The notes: generated from the letters alone by a model not told the origin. 64,000 bases of DNA from Mesorhizobium loti R88b (GCF_013170845.1 NZ_CP033367.1:3101001-3165000), one strand, 5' to 3'. Shown: positions 50,359 to 58,859, numbered from the stretch's first letter. Numbers and translations are program-made.

Positions 50359-50680
50359 TGTGCGGACTCTCCACTATATCCCGTCGCGAGTGTGACACAT
50401 CGTGGTCCTCTGTCAATGTTGCGCTGGGGATAGTCCAGACTATCTCAACAAGACTATCGGAGAATCCGGCATTCAGAATGCCGATTGCTTCGGCCCAATC
50501 GGGCATAAATCGGCACTCTAAGGCATGTTCCCGACATGCTTAAGCTGTTGTATCTATGCATATCCCCAGCTCAAGCCGGGACAGTTGCGCCGATATACAT
50601 CAGGGCCGGTAGCGAGGGCAGCGCTTTGCCGTATACGCTGGCGCTGATAATCTTATCTGGATCCGCGGGCGGAGGGCGCA
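50359..50680. other. Intergenic region upstream of the WD40 gene
   Basis: About 320 bases between divergent genes. It contains small hairpins (CCGGCATTCAGAATGCCG at about 50466, GGCATGTTCCCGACATGC at about 50522) but no terminator, EcfG box or credible gene. The promoter of the WD40 gene and that of RiPP precursor 5 should lie here. Confidence 0.45.
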
Positions 50681-52288
50681 ATGAACAGATTGGCTGACAG
50701 GGTGCTGGCGCTTGCCTTGGCCGTGGTTGCCTTCGGCTGCCTTGCGCGGGTCTATCCGCTCGTCGTTACTGGTGCCGTTGGCTGGCAAGACTTTTTCGCA
50801 CTGCCCTCGGATGCGGCCTCCTTGCGGTTGACCGGGCTCCTGCTAGCGGCACTTGCCTGTCTGATCGGTGTCTTTCTGTTCTGGGCCGGGCTGTTGCCGG
50901 GGCGGCCGGCGCATGCTGCTGGAGCGCCGCTGTTTGGCCGCGCGGCGGAGGTGCAGGAGACCGGCAGGCCCGGCCTGCGCAAGCTCTTTCTCGCTCTGCC
51001 ACTGGTTGTTGTCGCAGGGCTGGCCGTTGACCGGTTCGGCCCGTGGGGCGGCGGCGAGATGGCCAACCTGCCCAAGGCGGCCGAACCCAAGCCCGACGAA
51101 CCCAAGCCCGACGAACCCAAGCTTGCTGAACCCAGGCCCAGCGAGCCGAAGAGCCAGGATGTCGCCAGCGCGCCGCCGGCTCCGGAGCCGGCAACGCCGC
51201 CAGCCCCGCCGGCTCTGCCACCCGCGCCGCCCCCGGTAGCCGCCAGCCCGCCCGCCGCACCGGTGCCGCCAGCGCCGCCCGTGCCTGCGCCGGTCCCCGC
51301 CGCGCCGTCACCGCCGGAGGTCGCTGTCATCCCGCCGCCCACGGTGGCGCCATTGCCGCCCCCGCCGCCGGCCGCGCCAACGCAGCCCGATGGCCATAGC
51401 GATGCGGTCGTCTGGCTTTCGGTGGCGCCCGACGGCCACTCGATCATGAGTGCCAGCACCGACCATGTGATCAAGCTGTGGGACATTGGCGGCAAGCACC
51501 TGATCCGCAATCTCGGCGTCCACAAGGACATGGCGCGCACCGCGCTCTACATGCCCGATGGCGTCAGCGCGCTGACGGCGGGCGACGACGGCGAGATCGT
51601 GCTGCGCAAACTTGCCGACGGCGCCGTGCTGCATGTCTTCCAGTCCGGCCAGAATGGCGGCGTCAGGCAGCTGGCTATCAGCCCGGACGGCAAGCGCGCC
51701 GTCAGCGGACACGACACCGGCAACGTCATCGTCTGGGATCTCGTCAACAATTCCGTGCTGCATGTTTTGACCGGGCACGACTGGTCGGTCAGCGCGGTCG
51801 CTGTTTCGCCCGACGGCAAGCAGGCGCTGAGCGGCAGCATCGACGGCACGCTGAAACTCTGGGACATCGAAAGCGGCAAGCAGCTGCGCAGCTGGCACGG
51901 CCACGACCAGGGCACCTATGGCGCTGTCTTCACCGCCGACGGGCACCATGTGATCACCGGCAGCGGCGATTTGACGATCAAGGTCTGGGATCTCGACAGC
52001 GGCCGCGAGGTGAAGCGCTTCGAAGGCCATGAAGGCACGGTCTACACGCTGGCGCTGTCGGCCGACGGCAAGCGCCTGCTGTCGGGGTCTCTCGACGGCA
52101 CGGCGCGGCTGTGGGACATGGCAACCGGCAACCAGATCGCGATGTTCGACAGCCAGACCGGCCCGATCTACGCGGTGGCCTTCGCTCCCGACGGCACGGT
52201 GCTGACCGGCGGCAACGACCGCACCATCAGGGATTGGCCGGCGAGCGGTGGGGATGGTATCGTGCTGTTTGCCGGCGCGCCGGGGTGA
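50681..52288 (+). CDS. WD40 repeat protein with membrane anchor and Pro-rich linker
   Basis: A 535-residue protein. The N-terminal 115 residues contain three hydrophobic helices (VLALALAVVAFGCLARVYPL, LTGLLLAALACLIGVFLFWA and LALPLVVVAGLAV). A linker of about 110 residues follows with EPKPDEPKPDEPK repeats and long Pro/Ala runs. Residues about 235-535 form a seven-bladed WD40 propeller with several WD/SGS motifs (LWDIGGKHLI, VWDLVNNSVLHVLTGHDWSV, GSIDGTLKLWDIESGKQL, GSLDGTARLWDMATGNQI). A membrane-tethered scaffold facing the periplasm by the linker; partners unknown. Confidence 0.88.
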   Translation: MNRLADRVLALALAVVAFGCLARVYPLVVTGAVGWQDFFALPSDAASLRLTGLLLAALACLIGVFLFWAGLLPGRPAHAAGAPLFGRAAEVQETGRPGLRKLFLALPLVVVAGLAVDRFGPWGGGEMANLPKAAEPKPDEPKPDEPKLAEPRPSEPKSQDVASAPPAPEPATPPAPPALPPAPPPVAASPPAAPVPPAPPVPAPVPAAPSPPEVAVIPPPTVAPLPPPPPAAPTQPDGHSDAVVWLSVAPDGHSIMSASTDHVIKLWDIGGKHLIRNLGVHKDMARTALYMPDGVSALTAGDDGEIVLRKLADGAVLHVFQSGQNGGVRQLAISPDGKRAVSGHDTGNVIVWDLVNNSVLHVLTGHDWSVSAVAVSPDGKQALSGSIDGTLKLWDIESGKQLRSWHGHDQGTYGAVFTADGHHVITGSGDLTIKVWDLDSGREVKRFEGHEGTVYTLALSADGKRLLSGSLDGTARLWDMATGNQIAMFDSQTGPIYAVAFAPDGTVLTGGNDRTIRDWPASGGDGIVLFAGAPG

Positions 52289-52375
52289 AGCGGTTCGTCG
52301 GCGGAGCCGCAGGCTGGATATGTCGGCCCAGCCCTTGAGCCTTGATTGGCTTGTCCCGCGTGCTATGTAAAAATC

Positions 52376-52927
52376 ATGTCAGCCCCCAGCCTCGCGGACA
52401 ATGCGCCGCTCATTGTGATCGACCTCCAGACCGGCATGTTCGATGGTGTGCACGAGCCGCCGATCGATGATGCGCCTGCTATTGCCGAGCGCGCCCGGGT
52501 GGTGATCGACTGGGCGCGGCGCAGCGGCCGCAAGATCGCTTTCGTCAGGCATGATGGACCCGAAGGCGACCCGCTGGCACCGGGTGAGCCGGGTTGGCCG
52601 GTGTGGCCGGCCCTTGGCCAGGCCGACGATGAGCCGACCTTCGCCAAATCCGTGCGCGACGCTTTCAGCAATCCTGCCTTCGGTGACTGGATTGCCGGGC
52701 AGGGCGCGGCTGCCGTGGTGATCCTTGGCGCGCAGACCGATTTTTGCGTCGCTGCGACTGTGCGCAGTGCGATCGCCAGGGGGCTTGGCGTCATCGTGGT
52801 TTCCGATGCCCACAGCACGCTCGACAGCACCGATGAGACCGCCCGGCAGATCATCGACAGGCACAACAGCGAATTCGCCAGGGATGGCGCGGCTGTGCTG
52901 ACAACGAAGGTGCTGACGGGAGACTGA
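52376..52927 (+). CDS. Isochorismatase-like cysteine hydrolase
   Basis: A 183-residue protein starting ATG 52376. The triad is visible: Asp16 in LIVIDLQTGMF, Lys91 in FAKSVRDAF and Cys124 in GAQTDFCVAATVRSAI, with the following cis-peptide loop. This family includes nicotinamidases and N-carbamoyl hydrolases; the substrate is unknown. The downstream gene encodes a cytosine-deaminase-like amidohydrolase, so a shared purine/pyrimidine or amide catabolic role is possible, though the genes are 175 bases apart. Confidence 0.9.
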   Translation: MSAPSLADNAPLIVIDLQTGMFDGVHEPPIDDAPAIAERARVVIDWARRSGRKIAFVRHDGPEGDPLAPGEPGWPVWPALGQADDEPTFAKSVRDAFSNPAFGDWIAGQGAAAVVILGAQTDFCVAATVRSAIARGLGVIVVSDAHSTLDSTDETARQIIDRHNSEFARDGAAVLTTKVLTGD

Positions 52928-53102
52928 AACAGGGGGCTGTGCTCCCGTCCTGATTCATCAATCTCCCGCATCCCCCTGTTCGGCATATGTTTTTCGCGCC
53001 GTCATGCGGCGGATTCTGAAACAGTTTTCGGCATTTGCCGTGTAGACACGCGACTGGCACGCATGGTCTAGGCGGGGTAACGCCACCAACGACAGGGATG
53101 CC

Positions 53103-54299
53103 ATGCCCACCACCACCCGTTTCACCAAGGCCAAACTGTCCGATGGTTCGCTGGTCGACTTCATCGTCACCGACGGCCGCTTCAGCGCCATCACGCCGGC
53201 TGGCAAGGCGGCGGACCCCGCCACCATTGATCTTGCCGGCCAGCTTGTCGTGCCGGCCTTCGTCGAGGGGCATATCCATCTCGACACGTCGTTTTATGGC
53301 GACGCCTGGCGCCCGCACATTCCCTGTACCAACGGCTTCGACGTGCGTGAGCGCGTGGCTTTCCAGGCGCAGAACCTTGCCGCCGCGGCGCCGATGGCGG
53401 AGCGGGCGAAAAACCAGCTCGAGCTCTGCATCGGCAATGGCAGCCTCTCCATGCGCAGCCATGTCATGGTCGACGGCTCAGTCGGGTTAAGGCATGTCGA
53501 GACCATCCTGGCCGTGCGCGAACAATATCGTGACCTCATCGACATCCAGCTCGTCGCCTTCCCGCAAAGCGGTATTCTTTCGTCCCCCGGCACGGCTGAG
53601 CTGCTCGACGAGGCGTTGAAGCTCGGCTGCGATCTTGTCGGCGGGCTCGACCCGGCGAGCTTCGACCGCGACGTGAAGGGCCATCTCGATGTGGTGTTCG
53701 CCCTGGCGGGCAAGCACGGCGCCGGTGTCGACATCCATCTGCATGATGGCGGCACGCTCGGCCTGTTCCAGGTCGAGGAGATCGCCGCGCGGACAAAGGC
53801 ACTCGGCATGGGCGGCCATGTCGTCGTCAGCCACGCCTATGGGCTTGGCGACATCCCGGCCGATGCGCTGGCGAAGGCCGGCGCGATGCTGGCGGCTTCA
53901 GGCGTGGCGATCATGACCAACGCGCCCGGCAACCACGCCTTCCCGCCGGTGGCGGCTCTGCGGCAGGCCGGCGTCACCGTGTTCAGCGGTTCCGACAATA
54001 TCCGCGATTCCTGGTGGCCCTATGGCGATGGCGACATGCTTTCGCGAGCCAAGATGATCGGCTACCGCTCCGGTTTCTACGAGGACCACGAGCTGGAAGC
54101 CGCCTTCGATGTGGTGACTTACGCAGGTGCCAAGGCACTGGGTCTCGAAGGCTACGGCATATCGGTCGGTGCCAGGGCGGACTTCGTCGCCATGGGGGCC
54201 GAGCACGTGCCCGAAGCGGTGGTCGCCGTGCCGAAAGACCGCACGGTCTATCGCCGGGGCAGGGCCGTGGCGGAGAGTGGAGCAATGCTGGCGCGCTGA
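53103..54299 (+). CDS. Amidohydrolase, cytosine deaminase-like
   Basis: A 398-residue metal-dependent hydrolase. Metal ligands: His57/His59 in FVEGHIHLDTSFYG, HLHDGGTLGLF with His near 217, VSHAYGLGD near 243 and Asp in SGSDNIRDSWWPYGDGDM near 300, the pattern of cytosine deaminase (CodA-type) and related N-isopropylammelide-like hydrolases. N-terminal 55 residues and C-terminal 60 residues form the beta sandwich (RADFVAMGAEHVPEAV). Preferred role: deamination of a pyrimidine-like ring; exact substrate open. ATG 53103 follows GACAGGG. Confidence 0.88.
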   Translation: MPTTTRFTKAKLSDGSLVDFIVTDGRFSAITPAGKAADPATIDLAGQLVVPAFVEGHIHLDTSFYGDAWRPHIPCTNGFDVRERVAFQAQNLAAAAPMAERAKNQLELCIGNGSLSMRSHVMVDGSVGLRHVETILAVREQYRDLIDIQLVAFPQSGILSSPGTAELLDEALKLGCDLVGGLDPASFDRDVKGHLDVVFALAGKHGAGVDIHLHDGGTLGLFQVEEIAARTKALGMGGHVVVSHAYGLGDIPADALAKAGAMLAASGVAIMTNAPGNHAFPPVAALRQAGVTVFSGSDNIRDSWWPYGDGDMLSRAKMIGYRSGFYEDHELEAAFDVVTYAGAKALGLEGYGISVGARADFVAMGAEHVPEAVVAVPKDRTVYRRGRAVAESGAMLAR

Positions 54300-54601
54300 G
54301 CCAATGGCCGACGGATGGCGAAAGGGGCCTGGCGGGCAGGTGCAAAGGGAACACGCCAGGCCCCGCCGGCTTCTGGCGGGAGCCGGCGTGTTTTACATTA
54401 GTAATATCTAATGTAATTGCAAGATGGAGGCGCGTTATCCCTTGGGGACAGACTCTGCGTCGGATTTCAAAAACCGACCGCTCCCGTTGCCATCAGCACC
54501 AGCACCACCGCCGCCACGCTCCAGACAGCCGCCACTGCCAGGGTTTGCCTGTTCAGACGGAACCTTCGACGCGGCTTTGGCAATTGCATCTTCGGCATGG
54601 C
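54300..54601. other. Intergenic region after the amidohydrolase gene
   Basis: About 300 bases. A hairpin CCCCGCCGGC...GCCGGCG lies at about 54362-54387, followed by TTTTACATTAGTAATATCTAATGTAATTGC, itself a palindromic AT-rich stretch that could end transcription. Frames in this span have no ribosome site. No gene is called. Confidence 0.45.
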
Positions 54602-54850
54602 TCAGAAGCGATCGAAATCGCAGACCCGTACCTTCTCTATGACCCAGTGGTGGTGGCGCCAATGCTTCCTGATCTTTACGAAGCAATGCCGGTTGTGATG
54701 CTTGCGCCAGCGATGATCGCGCCAATGATGCCGGCCCATATGCGTGCCATTGTCGGTGGTGATAACGAGGCTTGCGGCCTGTGTCGGGGCAAGGTTGACG
54801 GGAGACAGCACTGAGACAATGAGAAGTGCTGGGAGAAGAATGGATTTCAC
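54602..54850 (-). CDS. Small exported histidine-rich protein
   Basis: An 82-residue protein with GTG start at 54850 and GGAGG 7 bases upstream; no ATG is available. Residues 1-27 are a signal peptide (VKSILLPALLIVSVLSPVNL, ending TQAAS). The mature 55 residues contain 13 His (GRHHWRDHRWRKHHNRHCFV, KHWRHHHWVIEK), with a Cys pair at 'HCF' and 'VCDF'. It may bind metals such as copper, nickel or zinc in the periplasm, but no binding has been shown for this kind of peptide. The upstream gene is the 68-residue membrane protein on the same strand. Confidence 0.6.
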   Translation of the reverse strand: MKSILLPALLIVSVLSPVNLAPTQAASLVITTDNGTHMGRHHWRDHRWRKHHNRHCFVKIRKHWRHHHWVIEKVRVCDFDRF

Positions 54851-54914
54851 TTTGAGTCCTCCGATGTGAATAGATTCTTGTGTAAAGAAAGTGGCGCTCC
54901 GGGGCGCAGGCTCG

Positions 54915-55121
54915 TCACTCAGCCGCCCTCTGGTCGGCCGCCTGGGTCGCTCGGGCAGGCACGGAAGACAGAGCGCGTTGACTGGACTGCTGCTCGCCGA
55001 AATAGAGCAAGCCGCCCAGGACGAGGAAGACAACCCCGATTACCACAAGTCCGACCATCAACACGGCGATAGCCGTGCCAGGGCCGTGGCCAGTTTTGTT
55101 GATGACGGACCGATGGTGCAT
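54915..55121 (-). CDS. 68-residue membrane protein, EcfG-controlled
   Basis: Start ATG 55121 with GGAAGAGCA upstream. The N-terminal 15 residues are basic and His-rich (MHHRSVINKTGHG), followed by one long hydrophobic helix (IAVLMVGLVVIGVVFLVLGG) and a Gln/Ser/Ala-rich tail (GEQQSSQRALSSVPARATQA). A perfect EcfG promoter lies upstream (55166-55190), so induction by general stress is predicted. No family is recognised. The His-rich exported peptide gene follows 64 bases downstream. Confidence 0.68.
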   Translation of the reverse strand: MHHRSVINKTGHGPGTAIAVLMVGLVVIGVVFLVLGGLLYFGEQQSSQRALSSVPARATQAADQRAAE

Positions 55122-55165
55122 TGCTCTTCCTCCGATATACAGTCCGGTCCGGAGACCTTGCGGAA

Positions 55166-55190
55166 AACGAAGGCAAAGGTGGGATGTTCC
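55166..55190 (-). promoter_or_regulatory. EcfG-type promoter of the 68-residue membrane protein
   Basis: On the minus strand GGAAC (55190-55186), 16-base spacer, CGTT (55169-55166): perfect consensus, 45 bases before the start at 55121. Confidence 0.75.
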
Positions 55191-55406
55191 CGATGAAGAA
55201 CCACATCGGCCCTTTGCGTGTCCTTATGGGACCAAGGTCTTAGGTGGCTTGAGGCAAAGGTCCGAGGGAGCCTGTTCGGTTCCGGCAATGTCCATTGGAC
55301 GTTCCGATATTTTAGTCAATACTGATATAATACCCGGGCAAAAAACTTAGCCGACCAAACGTCTTCGCCGACGATTCGGGCATGAAAAATGTGGCTTTGA
55401 CAGGGA

Positions 55407-56387
55407 TCAACGGCACACACTCACATCTTTGCTGGCGAGGGGGCAGTTCGTAGGCTCACCCCTATCCCGCTGCGAAACAAACAGTCTCCTGCCGATCTCC
55501 AGGAATTCGACCTTGTAGACCTCGCGCCGGTTGAGCGGCTCTGCCATGTCGAGGCTTCGCACCGGCATTGCGAAGCCGAATTCGCCACCTTCCTGCCCGC
55601 CACGGTCGATCCAGTACCGGTCCATGTCGGCGCGCTTGCGGGCGCGTTTTTCGGGCGAGCGGAAGTTGATGGTGTGTCTGGCATCGCAGACGCCGAGGAC
55701 ATGATCGGCGCCACCGCCAATGGCGATGCCTTCCATGACCAGCACTGCGGCGTCCTTGGGCCTAAGCCCGCACAGGTCGCGCGTGGCGTCGATGACGGCG
55801 CGCTTGGCCTGCGGCTCCTTGCTGCCCTGGAGCCCGCCGATGGCGACAGTGTAGCGGCTGGCGCCCAAGGGATAGAGGATGAAGCTCAACCTGACCAGGT
55901 CGAGCCTGTCGCTCTGCCGCGTCAGCTTGATCGAGAAGGCGCCTTCATGGCTGGTGCCGGAATGAACGGACAGGCGCATGGTCAGGGCATAGGCATCGCG
56001 CCGTCCCGTCACCTGGCCGATGTCGATGGCCCGCCCGCGCCAGGCAGCCTCGAGCAGGTGCCGCGGCAGGCGCGCCGCCGCCAGATTGAAATGGTCGACC
56101 AGAAGCTCGAAGCCGCGATGGCCCGGCAGCCCAAGCGCAAGAAACTTGTAGGGCTTCTTGCGGAAGAGATCGTCGTGCGGGCAGCCCAGCCCATGCCGCC
56201 GCCGAAAGTTCGACAGGAAGCGAAACCATTTGAAAAAGCTCACCGGCTTGCAGGCGAAACGGGTGAGGAAAATCCTGGACTGACCGACCCCCAGCCGCCC
56301 GCAAAGGCCCAGTATCTGGCCGAAGACGCCGGCGGTCTCCCGCAGCCAGGCGCGCTCGCTCGTTTCGAAAATCAAGATATGTCCCAC
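55407..56387 (-). CDS. DUF535 (VirK/YbjX-like) family protein
   Basis: A 326-residue protein. Typical DUF535 segments: FRFLSNFRRRHGLGCPHDDL near 60, KPYKFLALGLPGHRGFELLV near 80, DLVRLSFILYPLG near 165, VAIGGLQGSKEPQAKRAVID near 185 and MDRYWIDRGGQEGGEFGFAM near 265. VirK of Shigella and YbjX of E. coli belong here; they affect outer-membrane function and peptide resistance, by an unknown mechanism. No membrane segment. Downstream of nothing in particular; it is divergent from the acidic protein gene by orientation only (both minus). Confidence 0.85.
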   Translation of the reverse strand: MGHILIFETSERAWLRETAGVFGQILGLCGRLGVGQSRIFLTRFACKPVSFFKWFRFLSNFRRRHGLGCPHDDLFRKKPYKFLALGLPGHRGFELLVDHFNLAAARLPRHLLEAAWRGRAIDIGQVTGRRDAYALTMRLSVHSGTSHEGAFSIKLTRQSDRLDLVRLSFILYPLGASRYTVAIGGLQGSKEPQAKRAVIDATRDLCGLRPKDAAVLVMEGIAIGGGADHVLGVCDARHTINFRSPEKRARKRADMDRYWIDRGGQEGGEFGFAMPVRSLDMAEPLNRREVYKVEFLEIGRRLFVSQRDRGEPTNCPLASKDVSVCR

Positions 56388-56448
56388 ACGGCTGATGTGG
56401 GAGAGGGGTTAGCCCGGAGGGATTACACGGACATTGCGGGAGTGCCGC

Positions 56449-56733
56449 TCACGTCTCGTCGAACCGGCCCTCGCGGGTGGGATGGCGCTTGATCGCGGCT
56501 TCTTCCTCGTCGTCGGGCAAAGCGTCGTCGCTGTCCTGATTGGCGTTGTCGTCGTCTTCGTCCGGCAGGTCGCCGTCCTTTTCCGTGCCGTAGCGCATGT
56601 CGCCGTTTTCCGAGACGGAATCCGGCAGGATCTGGCCGCCCTTGACCGCGTCCCAGTCAAGCTGCTCGATGGTCGGGCCGTCGATCTCAGGGCCGTCGTC
56701 ATCGTCGGTGCGTGGTTTGCCGCGCGGTGCCAT
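56449..56733 (-). CDS. Small acidic hypothetical protein
   Basis: A 94-residue protein; GGAG lies 8 bases before ATG 56733. It is very acidic: DDDDGPEIDGPTIEQLDWDA, DGDLPDEDDDNANQDSDDAL, PDDEEEAA. The repeated Asp/Glu stretches and lack of hydrophobic residues suggest an unfolded, possibly stress-related protein. An EcfG-like box with -10 AGTT (56767-56791) is found upstream. No family recognised. A longer frame back to 57015 overlaps the sulfotransferase gene antisense-free on the same strand but has no start site. Confidence 0.6.
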   Translation of the reverse strand: MAPRGKPRTDDDDGPEIDGPTIEQLDWDAVKGGQILPDSVSENGDMRYGTEKDGDLPDEDDDNANQDSDDALPDDEEEAAIKRHPTREGRFDET

Positions 56734-56766
56734 ACTGGACTCCAATCCTTGAAAGACTGGAAGCGA

Positions 56767-56791
56767 AACTCGGGGTACAGCGGTTAGTTCC
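56767..56791 (-). promoter_or_regulatory. EcfG-like promoter (AGTT variant) of the acidic protein gene
   Basis: On the minus strand GGAAC (56791-56787), 16-base spacer, AGTT (56770-56767). The -10 box is one base off consensus, so confidence is low. Confidence 0.35.
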
Positions 56792-56845
56792 CTAGTCTCG
56801 GCGGCAAAGGGTTCGGGCGCGCTTCGGGTTGGGTTGCGGCCGCAG

Positions 56846-57586
56846 CTAGCCCAGCCACCACCACAGCGCGGCAAGCACCGCCACCACAGCGGCGATCGCC
56901 AGCCCCAGCATGATGTACGACCCCTTGATGATGTCGCGGATGATCTTCTTGATCGTCTCGCGGTCGTTGAGGTTGGGGAAGGGATCGTTGGGCAGCGCAA
57001 CGCCCAGGAACTCACAGAGCGGCGCCCAGCCCTCGGTCACCTTGTAGACCAGCAGCTTGTGCGGCGGCACCGCTGCCTTCACCTCCTCGATATAGGCGTT
57101 GTATCGCGCCACGGCCTTGGCGCGGTCGTCCATCACGCCGTCCAGCGTGCGGCCCCACACCAGCTTGTTCGACATGTCGCCGAATTTCCGGCCGAACGGC
57201 GTCAGCCACTCCAGGATCTTGAACTGCCAGACATTCTTGGTGAAATAGATCGTGTCGATGGTGCTTTCGTACCACGCCTCGGCGCCGCGCGGGTGCAAGG
57301 TCAAAAGCACCTTGGCGTCGGGATAGGTGGCCAGCAATTCTTTCCACACGCAGCAGCCGGGATTGTCGACGGTCGCCGTATAATTGGCGAAGACGCGGTT
57401 CCAGTCGTGCTGGCTGCCGGGTGGGCTGTTGGCCACTTTGCGCCAGAAATCGAGATGGCCCTTGTTGGCCTTGTTCATGATCACTTCCTGCATGTGATAG
57501 CAGGGCAGGCCGAGCCTGTTCAGCGCGGCAAAAGTCGACCACGTGCCTGTACGGCCGAAACCGGCCCCGATCAATTTGAGCGTCAT
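56846..57586 (-). CDS. Sulfotransferase family protein, membrane-anchored
   Basis: A 246-residue protein. The N-terminal PAPS-type nucleotide loop is LIGAGFGRTGTWSTFAALNR. Further family regions are CCVWKELLATYPDAKVLLTL with HPRGAEAWYESTIDTIYF, and the 3'-phosphate loop near 190 (YKVTEGWAPLCEFLGVALPN). The last 25 residues form one membrane helix (YIMLGLAIAAVVAVLAALWW), so the catalytic part is cytoplasmic and tethered. Bacterial members of this group have unknown acceptors; in rhizobia some sulfate surface or signalling molecules. No partner gene is near. Confidence 0.85.
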   Translation of the reverse strand: MTLKLIGAGFGRTGTWSTFAALNRLGLPCYHMQEVIMNKANKGHLDFWRKVANSPPGSQHDWNRVFANYTATVDNPGCCVWKELLATYPDAKVLLTLHPRGAEAWYESTIDTIYFTKNVWQFKILEWLTPFGRKFGDMSNKLVWGRTLDGVMDDRAKAVARYNAYIEEVKAAVPPHKLLVYKVTEGWAPLCEFLGVALPNDPFPNLNDRETIKKIIRDIIKGSYIMLGLAIAAVVAVLAALWWWLG

Positions 57587-57797
57587 TTCCCCCGTCCCCC
57601 CCGGACTTGTTTTCTCCGTTATATCAGTCCGTGAGCATCAAATTGCGCCGGACCAGGCCAACGCGCAATAGCCGTTGCCGAGCCGGCTGATCACATACTT
57701 GCGAAGTTGCTAAAATAATGGAACTTTGTCTGCGGGCAATGGGAGTTCGGGCAGGGAGTCGTGCGAACCGGGACGGTTTCGGCGACGTTGGGAATCG

Positions 57798-58043
57798 ATG
57801 TATTTTGGACAGTTTCTCGTTGGGATGTCGGCCACGACGATCGTTGTCGCGGTGTGGACCTATATGGCCACCGGTTCTTTCTGGGAGGCGCTGGCCTGGA
57901 CGGTGGTGACCCTGATCATACTGCAGGTGGGCTATGTGGTGCTGGTCATCAGGCTTATCTACAGGCGCGCGCAACAGGCCGAAGCGAGCCATGAGCAAGT
58001 CAGCCGCGTGCCGCCCTTGCGGCGGGATGGTGTCTGTCTCTGA
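57798..58043 (+). CDS. SyrA/ExoX-like exopolysaccharide production repressor
   Basis: An 81-residue protein from ATG 57798. The N-terminus MYFGQFLVGMSATTIVVAVW followed by ATGSFWEALAWTVVTLIILQ and VGYVVLVIRLIYRRA is the signature of the small two-helix inner-membrane regulators of exopolysaccharide production in rhizobia (SyrA, ExoX/Psi-like). They act by post-transcriptional or protein-level effects on the Exo pathway. A remote link to the polysaccharide cluster at 25-40 kb is plausible. A GGAAC upstream (57721) lacks a matching -10 box. Confidence 0.82.
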   Translation: MYFGQFLVGMSATTIVVAVWTYMATGSFWEALAWTVVTLIILQVGYVVLVIRLIYRRAQQAEASHEQVSRVPPLRRDGVCL

Positions 58044-58081
58044 TGCCAGGAGCGGCGACGAGTCGCCACCCCTGGATTTAA

Positions 58082-58357
58082 TCAGGCTTTGCCGGCGAGC
58101 GCGTTCAGCTTGGCGCAGAACTCGGCATGCGGTTTGCTCATCGCGGCGTCCTGGCATTCCTTCATCATAGCGGTCTGATGCTTCTTCGACATCTTCGCCC
58201 AGACCTTCTTCATGTCGGCGTCACCCTTCATCGTCTTCATGGTCTTGTCCGTGAAGAAGGGGGCCATCATCTTTGGCTCGTCGAGGATACCGGCCAGCGC
58301 TGAGCCGGCAATCACGGTTGCGGCCAATGCACCGAGGCAGATTGTTTTGATGTTCAT
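58082..58357 (-). CDS. Small exported protein, hypothetical
   Basis: A 91-residue protein starting ATG 58357 with GGAGGGA upstream. Signal peptide residues 1-22 (MNIKTICLGALAATVIAGSA, ending ALAG). The mature part is rich in Met and Lys (EPKMMAPFFTDKTMKTMKGD, KKVWAKMSKKHQTAMMKECQ) with two Cys (ECQ and FCAKL) that may form a disulfide. The Met-rich pattern might bind copper or heme but there is no recognised domain. Periplasmic; function unknown. Confidence 0.68.
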   Translation of the reverse strand: MNIKTICLGALAATVIAGSALAGILDEPKMMAPFFTDKTMKTMKGDADMKKVWAKMSKKHQTAMMKECQDAAMSKPHAEFCAKLNALAGKA

Positions 58358-58512
58358 GGACTATTCCCTCCCTTTTTCTGCCGCCGGATTGGAGGCAGTT
58401 GCCATCAATACCACCGCCAGCAGACTATTTAGATGCACCTAATATTTATGACTGGTCACGTTTCGGTGACACGAGGCTGACCTCAGCCGAACCAAGCATG
58501 CCTAATTGGAGG

Positions 58513-58629
58513 CTACCAGCCCATCCATTCGCGCGTGCGCCAGGCAAGGCCGGCAAAGGGCGCCATCAGCGCGATCACCACAAACATCAGCGTGAAGGGA
58601 TGCTTGGTCACGGAGGGTCGAGGAGCCAT
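58513..58629 (-). CDS. 38-residue membrane peptide
   Basis: ATG 58629 is chosen because AAGGA lies about 9 bases upstream; the longer frame to 58659 has no such site. The peptide has a basic N-terminus (MAPRPSVTKHP), one hydrophobic helix (FTLMFVVIALMAPFAGLA) and a Trp-rich end (WRTREWMGW). Likely a single-pass membrane micropeptide. No family is recognised. It lies divergent from the EcfG-driven region starting at 58734. Confidence 0.5.
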   Translation of the reverse strand: MAPRPSVTKHPFTLMFVVIALMAPFAGLAWRTREWMGW

Positions 58630-58733
58630 GTCGCGATCATCCTTGCTGTAGAATTTCATCTGGGAAATGTCGTGGACAACGTCGCCATGGCGACATGGTT
58701 GCATCTGATGCAGGCCACCTTGAACACTGATTG

Positions 58734-58758
58734 GAACCGGACGCCGGCACCGGCGTTT
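58734..58758 (+). promoter_or_regulatory. EcfG-type promoter of small RNA B
   Basis: GGAAC 58734-58738, 16-base spacer, CGTT 58755-58758: perfect consensus with no protein gene downstream before a terminator at 58803. Confidence 0.7.
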
Positions 58759-58763
58759 TCCAG

Positions 58764-58838
58764 ATGTGACCGGTGAGGCTGCCACCTCCGCCGGCACAGT
58801 CTAAGGCTCGCTCTGCTCCCGGCAGGGTGGGCCTTTTT
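58764..58838 (+). ncRNA. Candidate EcfG-dependent small RNA B
   Basis: The RNA should begin about 58764 and end in the U-tract of the 58803-58838 terminator, giving roughly 75 nt. The body contains an imperfect hairpin CCGGTGAGG...CCTCCGCCGG, in which a CCUCC anti-Shine-Dalgarno sequence is paired with GAGG. No start codon with a ribosome site lies inside. Layout and size match small RNA A at 10272-10349, and both are preceded by perfect EcfG promoters, so a shared kind of post-transcriptional stress regulator is suggested. Confidence 0.5.
58803..58838 (+). terminator. Rho-independent terminator of small RNA B
   Basis: AAGGCTCGCTCTGC pairs over 14 positions (11 Watson-Crick and 3 G-U) with GCAGGGTGGGCCTT around loop TCCCG, followed by TTT. 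Confidence 0.75.
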
Positions 58839-58859
58839 CGTGCGCCGGACGAGCACTCG

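Noticed and set aside
57718..57745. EcfG promoter for the SyrA/ExoX-like gene
   Set aside because: GGAAC is present, but no CGTT, GGTT or AGTT occurs 16-17 bases downstream.
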